64,000 nt of DNA from Bradyrhizobium lupini (GTDB lineage Bacteria; Pseudomonadota; Alphaproteobacteria; Rhizobiales; Xanthobacteraceae): positions 5,351,001 to 5,415,000 of the forward strand of contig NZ_CP162553.1 of NCBI RefSeq assembly GCF_040939785.1, read 5' to 3'. A program made the translations under genes and the position numbers. Numbering within the stretch: position 1 is the stretch's first letter; the number at the start of each line of letters is the position of its first letter. Positions 33,653-42,705 of this stretch are shown here, one piece after another. Below the pieces are notes generated by a model. The model was not told the origin of the DNA. It worked only from the letters and a program-made list of their open reading frames with translations, and did no database searches.

Positions 33653-35052
33653 ATGCAAGATCTCTGGCGCCTGTCGGCGGCCGACCTCGCCAATCTCGTC
33701 AAAACCAAAAAGGTCTCCGCCAGGAGGCCGCGCAGGCCGGCCTCGCCCGGCTCGACGCCGTCAATCCGAGCCTCAACGCCGTGATCGACCACCGGCCCGA
33801 GGACGTGCTCAAGCAGGCCGACGCCGTCGATGCCGCCATCGCCAGGGGCGAGGACCCCGGCATGCTGGCCGGAGTGCCCGTGACTATCAAGGCCAATGTC
33901 GACCAGGAGGGCTTTGCCACCACCAACGGCCTCAAGCTCCAGCGCGACCTGATCGCGCGCGAGGACAATCCGGTGGTCGCCAATTTCCGCAAAGCCGGCG
34001 CCGTTCTGCTTGGGCGCACCAATTGCCCGGCCTTCTCCTATCGCTGGTTCACCACCAACCTGGTCCACGGCGACACCAAGAACCCCCGCGACGCCTCGCT
34101 GACGCCGGGCGGCTCGTCCGGCGGCGCGGGCTCGGCGGTCGCGGCCGGCATCGGCCATATCGCCCATGGCACCGACATTGCCGGCTCGATCCGCTATCCC
34201 GCCTATGCCTGCGGCGTGCATGGCTTGCGCCCGACCTTGGGCCGCATCCCGGCCTTCAATCCGGCCCTGCCGGAGCGCCCGATCGGGCCGCAGATCATGG
34301 CGGTGTCGGGGCCGCTGGCGCGCACCGTCAACGACATCAGGATTTCACTCGCGGCCATGTCGGCCCGTGACGCCCGCGATCCCTGGTTCGTGCCGGTGCC
34401 GCTGGAAGGCCCCGCGCGGCCGAAGCGCGCCGCGCTCTGTCTCAACCCGGACGGCCTGGCCACCGCGCCCGAGGTGAAGGCCGCCGTCATCGACGCCGGC
34501 AAGCGGCTCGAACGGGCCGGCTGGACCGTCGAGACAATCGAGAATACCCCGCCGATGCGCGAAGCGGTCGAGTGGCAGATCAAGCTCTGGCTCGGCGACG
34601 GCTATGAGGCGCAGCTCGAGATGGCCGAGCGTGAAGGCGATCCCGGCGCGCTGGCGTGCCTGCGTGGCAACCGTGCCAGGGTCACGCCGATGGACCAGGC
34701 CAATTACGCCAAGGCATTGACCCGCCGCGCCAGGCTGACCCGCGACTGGATGCTGTTCTTCGAGACCTATGCCGTGCTGCTGACGCCGGTCTCCGGCGAA
34801 CTGCCGTTCCCCGATCATCTCGACCGCAAGGACGACTCTTCCTTCAAACGCGTCTGGGAAGCGCAGTTGCCGCAGATCGCCATTCCCTTCATGGGCCTGC
34901 CGGGCCTCGTGGTCTCCACGGGCCTCGTCGGCAAGGCGCCGGTCGGCGTGCACATCGTGTCGGGCCGCTATCGCGAGGATCTCTGCCTGCTCGCAGGCGA
35001 GGCGATCGAGGCGGGCGGCGTGCCGCCGTCGCCGATCGATCCCGTAGGTTAG
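33653..35052 (+). pseudogene. Amidase signature family protein with an N-terminal -1 frameshift
   Basis: The gene encodes a full amidase (about 465 residues) once one missing base is restored. The N terminus MQDLWRLSAADLANLVKTKK and VSA reads in one frame from 33653; at about 33720-33726 (CCAGGAGGCC) the coding frame shifts, and AAQAGLARLDAVNPSLNAV continues in another frame to the end. The Ser-cisSer-Lys triad is present: Lys in VPVTIKANVDQ, Ser residues in TPGGSSGGAGSAVAAG and GTDIAGSIRYPA. Such enzymes hydrolyse amides; the substrate is not predictable. A lost G in a GGG run is the simplest explanation, by mutation or sequencing error. The glutathione peroxidase gene follows 2 bp after the stop. 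Confidence 0.8.
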
Positions 35053-35054
35053 CG

Positions 35055-35531
35055 ATGTCCGCGATCTACGACTTCAAGGCCAACTCGCTTCTCGGCGAAG
35101 AAGTGCCGATGCGCAGCTTCGAAGGGCAGGTGCTGCTGATCGTCAACACCGCGAGCAAATGCGGCTTCACGCCGCAGTATCGCGGGCTGGAGGATCTGCA
35201 TCGCGACCTGTCCCCGCGCGGCTTCTCGGTGCTCGGCTTTCCCTGCAACCAGTTCGGTGCGCAGGAGCCAGGGCAGGCGAGCGAGATCCAGGCGTTCTGC
35301 TCGACCAATTACGACGTCACCTTTCCCCTGTTCGAGAAGATCGACGTCAACGGCAGCAATGCCCATCCGTTGTATGAGTACCTGAAACGCCAGCAATCCG
35401 GCCTGCTGGGCGCCTCCATCAAATGGAATTTCACGAAATTCCTGGTGGACCGCGCCGGCAAGGTGGTTTCGCGCTATGCGCCGACCGCGCGGCCCGAAGG
35501 ATTGCGGCAGCAAATCGAGACCCTGTTATGA
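35055..35531 (+). CDS. Glutathione peroxidase (thiol peroxidase, GPx family)
   Basis: The 158-residue protein has the GPx fold with Cys instead of selenocysteine: IVNTASKCGFTPQYRGLEDL (peroxidatic Cys), VLGFPCNQFGAQEPGQASEI (Gln and second Cys) and IKWNFTKFLVDRAGKVVSRY (Trp and Asn of the tetrad). It reduces peroxides using thioredoxin or glutathione in the cytoplasm. It starts 2 bp after the amidase stop and overlaps the DUF3297 gene by 4 bp (ATGA). Confidence 0.93.
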   Translation: MSAIYDFKANSLLGEEVPMRSFEGQVLLIVNTASKCGFTPQYRGLEDLHRDLSPRGFSVLGFPCNQFGAQEPGQASEIQAFCSTNYDVTFPLFEKIDVNGSNAHPLYEYLKRQQSGLLGASIKWNFTKFLVDRAGKVVSRYAPTARPEGLRQQIETLL

Positions 35532-35785
35532 GCGAGACAATCATGAGCGACGAATTTCCGGACCGCCTCTCGGTCGATCCGAACAGCCCCTTTTACAATG
35601 CGGACATTCTGGCGCGCGACGTCGGCATCCGCTTCAAGGGTGTCGAGAAGACCAATGTCGAGGAATACTGCATCAGCGAAGGCTGGGTCCGCGTCACCGC
35701 TGGCAACGCCAAGGACCGCCACGGCAACCCGCTGACCATCAAGGTGCACGGCCCGGTCGAGCCGTATTTCAGGGATAAGAAGTAG
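35528..35785 (+). CDS. DUF3297 family protein
   Basis: The 85-residue protein (from the ATG at 35528) contains MSDEFPDRLSVDPNSPFYNA, RDVGIRFKGVEKTNVEEYCI and SEGWVRVTAGNAKDRHGNPL, TIKVHGPVEPYFRDKK, a pattern of the DUF3297 family. Function unknown. It overlaps the glutathione peroxidase stop by 4 bp, so translation is coupled. An ATG 15 bp later (35543) is an alternative start. Confidence 0.85.
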   Translation: MSETIMSDEFPDRLSVDPNSPFYNADILARDVGIRFKGVEKTNVEEYCISEGWVRVTAGNAKDRHGNPLTIKVHGPVEPYFRDKK

Positions 35786-35816
35786 TTTTGGAATGCGAAG
35801 CGTGCTTGGGGCACGC

Positions 35817-35898
35817 CGTCATGCCCGGGCTTGTCCCGGGCATCCACGTTCTTCGAGCGGCTAAGACGTGGATGGCCGGGACAAGCCCGGCCATGACG
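35817..35898. repeat. Dispersed palindromic repeat, two 33-bp arms
   Basis: The left arm at 35817-35849 (beginning CGTCATGCCCGGGCTTGTCC) and the right arm at 35866-35898 (ending GCCCGGCCATGACG) are inverse complements with only two mismatched positions. The hairpin lies just before the tartrate dehydratase gene. The same GTCATGCCC...GGGCAT(C) theme appears at 37131 and 38763, so it is a family of mobile or palindromic repeats. Confidence 0.8.
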
Positions 35899-35929
35899 AG
35901 AGGAGGGAGCCCGCAGAAAGCCAAACCCC

Positions 35930-37099
35930 ATGTCCGTCCGCATCGTCGACGTCCGCGAGATCACGAAGCCGATCTCTTCGCCGATCCGCAACGCCTATAT
36001 CGATTTCACCAAGATGACGACGAGCCTGGTGGCCGTCGTCACCGACGTCGTTCGCGACGGCAAGCGCGTCGTCGGCTACGGCTTCAACTCCAACGGCCGC
36101 TACGGGCAGGGCGGCCTGATCCGCGAGCGTTTTGCCTCGCGCATCCTGGAGGCCGATCCGAAATCGCTGCTGAACGCGGCCGGCGACAATCTCGACCCCG
36201 ACAAGGTCTGGGCCGCGATGATGACCAACGAGAAGCCGGGCGGTCACGGCGAGCGCTCGGTCGCGGTCGGCACCATCGACATGGCGGTGTGGGATGCGGT
36301 CGCGAAGATTGCGGGCCAGCCGCTGTTTCGCCTGCTGGCTGAGCGTCACGGCGTCAAAGCCAATCCGCGCGTGTTCGTCTACGCTGCCGGCGGCTACTAC
36401 TATCCCGGCAAGGACCTCTCGATGCTGCGCGGCGAGATGCGAGGCTATCTCGATCGCGGCTACAACGTCGTGAAGATGAAGATCGGCGGCGCTGATATCG
36501 AGGACGACCGCACCCGCATCGAAGCGGTGCTGAAGGAAATCGGCAAGGACGCGCAGCTCGCCGTCGACGCCAACGGCCGCTTCGATCTCGAGACCGGCAT
36601 CGCCTATGCCAAGATGCTGCGGGATTATGCCTTGTTCTGGTACGAGGAAGTTGGCGACCCCCTCGACTACGCGCTGCAGGCAGCCCTCGCCGAATTCTAT
36701 CCGGGCCCGATGGCAACAGGCGAAAACCTGTTCAGCCACCAGGATGCCCGCAATTTGATTCGCTACGGCGGCATGCGCCCCGACCGCGACTGGCTGCAAT
36801 TCGATTGCGCGCTGTCCTACGGCCTGTGCGAATACCAGCGCACGATGGAGGTGCTGAAAACTCATGGCTGGTCGCCGAGCCGCTGCATCCCCCACGGCGG
36901 CCACCAGATGTCGCTCAACATCGCAGCCGGCTTAGGCCTTGGCGGCAACGAGAGCTACCCCGACCTGTTCCAGCCCTATGGTGGCTTCCCCGACGGCGTC
37001 CGCGTCGAGAACGGCCACATCACCATGCCGGAGCTGTCAGGCATCGGCTTCGAAGGCAAGTCGGATCTCTACAAGGAGATGAAGGCGCTGGCGGAGTAG
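35930..37099 (+). CDS. tarD: D(-)-tartrate dehydratase (enolase superfamily)
   Basis: The 389-residue enzyme converts D-tartrate to oxaloacetate using Mg2+. It is a mandelate racemase/enolase-superfamily member whose catalytic residues fall at the positions published for the Bradyrhizobium enzyme: KMK with K182/K184, D213 in AVDANGRFD, E239 in WYEEVGDP, E265 in ATGENLFS and H322 in IPHGGHQ. I count all of them at these numbers from the ATG at 35930. No signal peptide. The gene stands alone, preceded and followed by dispersed repeats. Confidence 0.95.
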   Translation: MSVRIVDVREITKPISSPIRNAYIDFTKMTTSLVAVVTDVVRDGKRVVGYGFNSNGRYGQGGLIRERFASRILEADPKSLLNAAGDNLDPDKVWAAMMTNEKPGGHGERSVAVGTIDMAVWDAVAKIAGQPLFRLLAERHGVKANPRVFVYAAGGYYYPGKDLSMLRGEMRGYLDRGYNVVKMKIGGADIEDDRTRIEAVLKEIGKDAQLAVDANGRFDLETGIAYAKMLRDYALFWYEEVGDPLDYALQAALAEFYPGPMATGENLFSHQDARNLIRYGGMRPDRDWLQFDCALSYGLCEYQRTMEVLKTHGWSPSRCIPHGGHQMSLNIAAGLGLGGNESYPDLFQPYGGFPDGVRVENGHITMPELSGIGFEGKSDLYKEMKALAE

Positions 37100-37130
37100 G
37101 GGGCGCGACGGCCACGCCATGCTTTCCGCT

Positions 37131-37245
37131 GTCATGCCCCGGCTTAACCGGGGCATCCAGTACGCCGTGGCGAATGTGGCGAGAGCGAGCCGCTTCAACG
37201 GAGGCCTCTGGAATACTGGATCGCCCGGTCAAGCCGGGCGGTGAC
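37131..37245. repeat. Dispersed palindromic repeat
   Basis: The element begins GTCATGCCCCGGCTTAACCG at 37131 and ends with GCCGGGCGGTGAC at 37245; the outer arms are partly complementary (GTCATGCCCC/GGGCGGTGAC, CCGGCTTAACCGG-type core). It fills the gap between the convergent tarD and malonyl-CoA decarboxylase genes and may terminate both. Confidence 0.7.
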
Positions 37246-37289
37246 ACCGAGATTGTGGACGAACCAACGCAATCAGCCGAGGTCGTCCC

Positions 37290-38642
37290 TTACGACAGTC
37301 GCATATCCAACAGCCGCCGCCCTTCGCCCTTCAAGAGCTTCTTCACCGCGCTCGAGGCCACGACCTCGCCGTCATTGGCGTAGGCTTCGTGGTTCTTCTC
37401 GATGTCGTCGAGGCGGTAGAGGTAGTTGACCATCACGCCGGCGGACTCGCGCACGCCCTTCGGCGAGAGATCGCCTAACCAATTGATGCGCTCGAGGCGG
37501 GCGCCGTTGCCGAGATGGAAGCGCGCGACGGAGTCGATCAGCTTGCCTTTGGGTGTGCGCGCCTTCAGGAAATAGTGCGCCGCGAGCGGTTCGATCACGC
37601 CACGTAGCAGTGTCGTGGTCTCGGGGTTCTCGAACCATTTGGGATCGTCGAGGCGCTTCAGGATCTCGCGGTCCTCGTCCGACAGCGGCAAATCCTTGTC
37701 CTGCTTCACCCATGGCATGAAGCCCGGCACCGGCGACAGCGTCACGAAATTGTCGAGCTTGGGCAATTCGCGGCGCAGCTCCTCCACCACCTGCTTGATC
37801 AGGAAGCTGCCGAAGGAGATGCCGCCCAGACCGCGCTGGGTGTTGGAGATCGAGTAGAACACGGCGGTACGGGCGCGCTCGATCGGGACGGATGGGCGAT
37901 CGACCGCGAGCAGCGGCGCGATCGCGCCGGGGATCGTCTCGGTCAACGCGACCTCGACGAAGATCAGGGGCTCGTCCACCATCGCGGGATGGAAGAAGGC
38001 GTAGCAGCGGCGGTCGACCGGATCGATGCGGCGGCGCAGATCGTCCCAGTCGCTGATCTCGTGCACGGCCTCATAACGGATGATCTTTTCGAGGATGTTG
38101 GCCGGGGTCGACCAGTCGATCCTGCGCAGCACGAGAAACCCCCTGTTGAACCATGACGAGAGAAGATGCGAAACGTCGCGATCGAGTGCGGCGAGATCGG
38201 CGTGCCTGTTCATCATGTCGAGCAGGTCGGCGCGCATCTTGACGAGATCGCCGGTGCCGCCGGGTGCGCGGTTGAGGCGGCGGATCAGCTCCTGCCGGCG
38301 CGGCTCGGAGGCGAAGTGCAGGGCGCTGGCATCCTCGTCGGCCGGCTTGGCGCGCCATGTCTCGATCGCCTTGGACAGGCGTTCCCGATCCGGGCCGAAA
38401 TCGCGCACCAGGGCTTCGAAAAAGGCGCGACGTCCCGCCGCATCCAGGTCCTGGTAGATGTCGAGCACCTCACGCGCCATGGCGGTGCCGGAAGCTTCAC
38501 CCCGGCCCGACAGCAGCGCGCCACAGAGCTCGATCAGCCCATCGGCGTCCGGCTTGGTGTCGGCAGAATCCCCGCGGCGAAGCAGCGTGCGGCCGCGCTC
38601 GGAGATGGTAGTAAGTAAGTCGGAGAAGAAGGCGTTGGCCAT
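37290..38642 (-). CDS. matA: Malonyl-CoA decarboxylase
   Basis: The 450-residue protein converts malonyl-CoA to acetyl-CoA and CO2. It has the MCD N-terminal helical domain and the GNAT-like catalytic domain: LVLRRIDWSTPANILEKIIR, YAFFHPAMVDEPLIFVEVAL, RTAVFYSISNTQRGLGGISF (active-site Ser region), LSPVPGFMPWVKQ and HYFLKARTPKGKLIDSVARF, DLSPKGVRESAGVMVNYLYR. In rhizobia MCD often accompanies matB/matC for malonate use; neither is in this window. ATG at 38642. Confidence 0.92.
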   Translation of the reverse strand: MANAFFSDLLTTISERGRTLLRRGDSADTKPDADGLIELCGALLSGRGEASGTAMAREVLDIYQDLDAAGRRAFFEALVRDFGPDRERLSKAIETWRAKPADEDASALHFASEPRRQELIRRLNRAPGGTGDLVKMRADLLDMMNRHADLAALDRDVSHLLSSWFNRGFLVLRRIDWSTPANILEKIIRYEAVHEISDWDDLRRRIDPVDRRCYAFFHPAMVDEPLIFVEVALTETIPGAIAPLLAVDRPSVPIERARTAVFYSISNTQRGLGGISFGSFLIKQVVEELRRELPKLDNFVTLSPVPGFMPWVKQDKDLPLSDEDREILKRLDDPKWFENPETTTLLRGVIEPLAAHYFLKARTPKGKLIDSVARFHLGNGARLERINWLGDLSPKGVRESAGVMVNYLYRLDDIEKNHEAYANDGEVVASSAVKKLLKGEGRRLLDMRLS

Positions 38643-38762
38643 CGGGGCTTTCGTGTCGGGTTTGTGCGGTGCGGGAATCTTACACGGGATTTGGGCGGAA
38701 TCCGATCACAATCAAGCGGGGGATTTTGGCAAGTTTAGCGGGGGGTGTGGATTTCCAGAATG

Positions 38763-38842
38763 CCGTCATGCCCGGCGAAGGAGGGACATCCAGTACGCCA
38801 CGGCCTGCGTGCCGCGGGTGGCAGCCAGGGCGTCCCTGATCC
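38763..38842. repeat. Partial dispersed repeat
   Basis: CGTCATGCCCGGCGAAGGAG at 38763 followed by ACATCCAGTACGCCACGGC resembles the element at 37131 (same ATCCAGTACGCC segment). The expected inverted right arm is only partly present (GCGTCCCTGATCCGGGCCCC), so this copy looks decayed. Confidence 0.55.
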
Positions 38843-38876
38843 GGGCCCCTCCTGCCAGCGCAAGGAGACAGCCTGC

Positions 38877-39893
38877 TCAGTGACCGGATTTCCTGAATTG
38901 GACCAGGCTGAACGAGCCGATACCGGTCGTCCGGACGAAAGCGAAGCCGGCCGAGTCCGCCAGCTTGCGATACTCGGCTTCGGTCCGCTCGCAACCGCCC
39001 GGTCCTCGCAGCATGTTGAGGTCGCTCATGACGCAGGAACGATCCTCGGGCGCCGTCGTTGCGCGCTCCGGCATGATCCGCTCGATCACGATCAACGTCC
39101 CGTCGGACGGCAGCGCGTTCCGGCAATTGCGCAAGATGATCCGGCAACGGTCGTCGTTCCAATTATGGAGAATGCTCTTCATCACAATCGTGTCGGCGCC
39201 GCTCGGAATATCTTCAAAGAAGCTGCCGGTGACGAAGCGACTGCGGCCGGCGATCCCGAGACGATCGAAATGTGTGCGCGCATCTGTCTCGCAACGCGCG
39301 AGATCGAAGACGATGCCCTCAAGGTGAGGGTTGTGCTGAACTATGGCGCCGATCAATTCGCCGGTGCCGCCGCCGATATCCATGACGAGGCGCGCTGCGG
39401 CGAAGTCGTGGGCCGTAACGATCTTCGGAACGATGGACCGCGTGAGGCTGACCATCGCAGCGTTGAACCGGCGGTTTGATTCCGGCGTATTGCCTGTGGC
39501 CGCATAACGGTCGTCGCCTTCTCCGCGCAGCTGGGTCGCGGTCTTTCCGGTGCGAACCGAATCGACCAGTCCGCTCCAGGATTGCGCGAGCATCTCGCCC
39601 TCAAAGAGAACCCAGTCCTTGAAGGATGGGTCGGCCGTCTCGCCGAGCTGCAGGCCGAGATCGGTCATAGCAAACCGGTCGTGGTCTGCCTGCCTACAAA
39701 GACCAAGTGTGGTCAGACCAACGAGCAGTCTGCGCAGAGCCCTTTCGTCGGCGGACACCAGCCGGGCAAGCTCAGCCACGGATTTCGCCTCGTCTCCGAC
39801 GGCCTCCGCGAGACTAAGCTTCGCCGCAGCATAGATCACCGCGGTGATGCGATGCGACTGCACGAGATCAAGGACGGACGCTGGCCGGCTCAT
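38877..39893 (-). CDS. SAM-dependent O-methyltransferase (family 2)
   Basis: The 338-residue protein matches the hydroxyneurosporene/acetylserotonin-type O-methyltransferases. A winged-helix dimerisation domain comes first (SVAELARLVSADERALRRLL, FAMTDLGLQLGETADPSFKD), followed by motif I RLVMDIGGGTGELIGAIVQH and the catalytic-His block MKSILHNWNDDRCRIILRN, then LIVIERIMP. The acceptor cannot be predicted. It lies 21 bp downstream of the gene for a periplasmic binding protein on the same strand. Confidence 0.88.
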   Translation of the reverse strand: MSRPASVLDLVQSHRITAVIYAAAKLSLAEAVGDEAKSVAELARLVSADERALRRLLVGLTTLGLCRQADHDRFAMTDLGLQLGETADPSFKDWVLFEGEMLAQSWSGLVDSVRTGKTATQLRGEGDDRYAATGNTPESNRRFNAAMVSLTRSIVPKIVTAHDFAAARLVMDIGGGTGELIGAIVQHNPHLEGIVFDLARCETDARTHFDRLGIAGRSRFVTGSFFEDIPSGADTIVMKSILHNWNDDRCRIILRNCRNALPSDGTLIVIERIMPERATTAPEDRSCVMSDLNMLRGPGGCERTEAEYRKLADSAGFAFVRTTGIGSFSLVQFRKSGH

Positions 39894-39914
39894 CTGTTGC
39901 CTCCGTTGCTGCGA

Positions 39915-40895
39915 TCAATCGGTCGGGACAAACCCCGTTTCATGCACGATCGCCTTCCACCGGTCGGATTCGGATGCGATCAGCCGGGCGAAATCGTCCA
40001 TCGCGATCACGTCCGGCTCGACGGCCAGCTTTGCCATACCGGCCCTGACCTCGTCGGTGCGAACGGCCGTCTGGATCGCGGCGCTGAGCTTATCGACAAT
40101 CGGCGCCGGCGTCTTCGCTGGAACGAAAAACGCAAACCATGTGAGGTCCTCGAGCGAGGGGTATCCCGCCTCCCGCACCGTCGGTACCGCCGGAACGAAC
40201 GGGCTGCGGCGCGGTCCAGTGGTCGCCAGCGCACGAAGATCTCCGGATTGGACAAGTCCGAGCGAGCTGCCGATCGGCATGACGGTCGCTGCAATCACGC
40301 CCTTGACCAGATCCTGAATCGCGCCACCGCCCTGATAGGGCACGTGGAGAAAATCGAAGCCTGCGCTGCGGCCCAGCATCGTACCGAGAAAATGCAGCGT
40401 GGTTCCGGCGCCCGGCGTGCCAAAGGTGGCAAGCTTCGGATTGGCTCGGCACCAAACAACGAAATCCGCCAGTGTCCTGACGTCGGCCGGAACCGCCGGG
40501 CCGACTGTCAGCAATGTCGGGGTCGAGGCGACGGTCGACACCGGCGTGAAATCGCGCGGCTGGTACCTCAGCGTCTTGTAGACGTGCGGAAAAAACATCA
40601 TGAAGCCGAGCGGCGAGAACAGCATGGCCGATCCGTCGGCATCGGCGTTCTTCACCGCCTCCACCGCGATACGGCCGCCTGCTCCTGGCCGATTCTCGAC
40701 CACGATGGTCTCCGCATAGCCGCTCATCTGTCCGGCCACGAGCCGCGCCATGGCGTCCTGCAGTCCGGGCGAGAAGCCCGTCAAAATGTGCGCGGTTTTG
40801 GAGAGCGGCTGTGCGAGCGCGCGCGACACGCGGTGCGAGGCGGAGCTCGCCACACAGGCCGCAGATGCGGCCAATACGCTACGACGCGTGATCAT
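39915..40895 (-). CDS. Bug-family tripartite tricarboxylate transporter binding protein
   Basis: The 326-residue protein has a signal peptide (MITRRSVLAASAACVASSAS, twin-Arg then hydrophobic) and the Bug fold: ILTGFSPGLQDAMARLVAGQ, ENRPGAGGRIAVEAVKNADA, GTPGAGTTLHFLGTMLGR, HVPYQGGGAIQDLVKGVIAA and TVREAGYPSLEDLTWFAFFV. Such proteins bind carboxylates in the periplasm, but the membrane partners TctAB are not in the window, so it is an orphan, as is common in this genus. Divergent from the wHTH-TPR regulator; the gap is 165 bp. Confidence 0.9.
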   Translation of the reverse strand: MITRRSVLAASAACVASSASHRVSRALAQPLSKTAHILTGFSPGLQDAMARLVAGQMSGYAETIVVENRPGAGGRIAVEAVKNADADGSAMLFSPLGFMMFFPHVYKTLRYQPRDFTPVSTVASTPTLLTVGPAVPADVRTLADFVVWCRANPKLATFGTPGAGTTLHFLGTMLGRSAGFDFLHVPYQGGGAIQDLVKGVIAATVMPIGSSLGLVQSGDLRALATTGPRRSPFVPAVPTVREAGYPSLEDLTWFAFFVPAKTPAPIVDKLSAAIQTAVRTDEVRAGMAKLAVEPDVIAMDDFARLIASESDRWKAIVHETGFVPTD

Positions 40896-41060
40896 TCCCT
40901 GTCTCCCTGATCCATTTGGCGCTCAGAGCGGGTTCTACCGGCGGATGTGTCACATGAGGGACGAACGGGCTTGGTCGCCGGCTTACATTTTCCTTACCGG
41001 CAGCTTACTCTTACGCATCGCACGGATTTTGACGACGGACGGCGGTCTCGGGGAAGTCGC

Positions 41061-42611
41061 TTGCGCTATTTCTTCAACGATTTTTCACTCGACACTGAGC
41101 GGCGCGAGCTTTGTCGCGGGCCGGAGGTCGTCGCCATCGCGCCGCAGGTGTTCGACCTGCTTCGTTATCTGATCGGCAACCGCGAGCGCGTGGTCAGCAA
41201 GGACGACCTGATCCGCGCCATCTGGCATGGTCGCGTCGTCTCCGACGTCGCCCTGACCACGCGGCTTGATGCGGCGCGCAAGGCGATCGGCGATTCCGGG
41301 GACGCGCAGCGCTTGATCAAGACATTTCCGCGCAAGGGCGTCCGCTTCGTCGCGGAGGTGCGCGAAGTGCCTACAACTGCGACTGTCGCGCGCTTGCCGA
41401 GGCCCGCCGCAGGCAAGCCGTCGCTCGTGGTTCTGCCTTTTGCCAATCTGAGCCCCGATCCCGCCCAGGACTATTTCGTCGACGGCGTGACCGAGAGCCT
41501 GACCACGGATCTGTCGCGAATGGCCGGTATCTTCGTGATTGGCTGCAACACCGCCTTCACCTACAAGGGCGTGCATGTCGATCTGAAGCAGCTCGGCCGC
41601 GAACTCGGCGTTCGCTACGTGCTCGAGGGCTCCGTGCAACGGGCCGGCAGCCGAATGCGCATCATCGTCCAGCTCATTGATGCCGAGACCGGAAATCATT
41701 TGTGGGGCGACCGTTTCGACAAGCAGGTAGCAGATCTTTTCGACATGCAGGACGAAATCGGTGCGCGTCTTGCCAATCAATTGGGAACCGAGCTCGTCAG
41801 GGTAGAGGCACGGCGCGCTGCGCGTGCGCCACATCCAGATCCGACCGACCTTTATTTCCAGGGCATGGCGTATCTGAATCGCGGGACGGATCCCACGAGC
41901 CTGTCGCAGGCTCGCCCGTTCTTCGAACAAGCGCTCCTGCTGGACGCTTCAAACGTTGAAGCTATGGTGGGAATCACAGACGTCGATACGATGCGGGCGA
42001 CCTCCATGCTGATCGACCGCACGGCGCCTCTGCAAGTGGTCGAAGCGTCCTTGACCAGGATACTTGGCCACACGCCCAATCACGCGAGGGCACATTGCCT
42101 GATGGGCGTCGTCCAGATTTTCACGAACCGCGCCGCCCAAGGCATCGCCGAGTGTGAGCGGGCGTTGGTGCTGGACCGGAATCTTGCCACGGCCCATGCG
42201 TGGATCGGACTTGGCAAGTGCAATCTGGGCCGAGCCGAGGAGACCGAAGCGCACGTCATGGAGGCTTTCCGACTCTCTCCCCGCGATAACAAGGCCTCTT
42301 CCTGGATGAATACGGCAGGAGTCGCGCAATCATATCTCGGCGCCGATGAGGCTGCCGTTCGTTGGTTCAAGCGATCGATCGAGACCAACCGTAATATTGC
42401 ACCCTTTGTCCATTTTTATCTCGCCGCCGAGCAGGCGCATCTCGGTGAGATCAAGGAAGCGCGGACTCATATGCAGGCGGGGCTGACGCTCGCTCCGGGC
42501 TTCAGCATCGCCCAATTCCACGCCAGTTCGCCAACGGATCATCCAACCTGTCTTGCGCAGCGAGCTCGTATCGCCGTGGGGTTACGCAAGGCAGGTCTTC
42601 CCGAAGAATAG
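41061..42611 (+). CDS. CadC-like winged-helix regulator with TolB-like and TPR domains
   Basis: I take the TTG at 41061 as start (LRYFFNDFSLDTERRELCRG) because GGGGAAG lies 6 bases before it; the open frame goes on to 40947 without family-like sequence. The protein has about 516 residues. A winged-helix DNA-binding domain (ALTTRLDAARKAIGDSGDAQ) is followed by a TolB-like segment (LVVLPFANLSPDPAQDYFVD, VDGVTESLTTDLSRM) and, after residue 260, repeated TPR-type helices (ALLLDASNVEAMVG, ALVLDRNLATAHAWIGLGKC). No membrane helix is evident. This architecture is frequent in Bradyrhizobium; the target is unknown. Confidence 0.85.
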   Translation: MRYFFNDFSLDTERRELCRGPEVVAIAPQVFDLLRYLIGNRERVVSKDDLIRAIWHGRVVSDVALTTRLDAARKAIGDSGDAQRLIKTFPRKGVRFVAEVREVPTTATVARLPRPAAGKPSLVVLPFANLSPDPAQDYFVDGVTESLTTDLSRMAGIFVIGCNTAFTYKGVHVDLKQLGRELGVRYVLEGSVQRAGSRMRIIVQLIDAETGNHLWGDRFDKQVADLFDMQDEIGARLANQLGTELVRVEARRAARAPHPDPTDLYFQGMAYLNRGTDPTSLSQARPFFEQALLLDASNVEAMVGITDVDTMRATSMLIDRTAPLQVVEASLTRILGHTPNHARAHCLMGVVQIFTNRAAQGIAECERALVLDRNLATAHAWIGLGKCNLGRAEETEAHVMEAFRLSPRDNKASSWMNTAGVAQSYLGADEAAVRWFKRSIETNRNIAPFVHFYLAAEQAHLGEIKEARTHMQAGLTLAPGFSIAQFHASSPTDHPTCLAQRARIAVGLRKAGLPEE

Positions 42612-42705
42612 ATATTGCGCGGCTCGTCGAGGCCAAAGGGGCCGCCGGCCATCGCGTATTCTGGCGAACCGGGCCCGCAGGACGATCGGCAGCCCGCCTC
42701 TGCGC

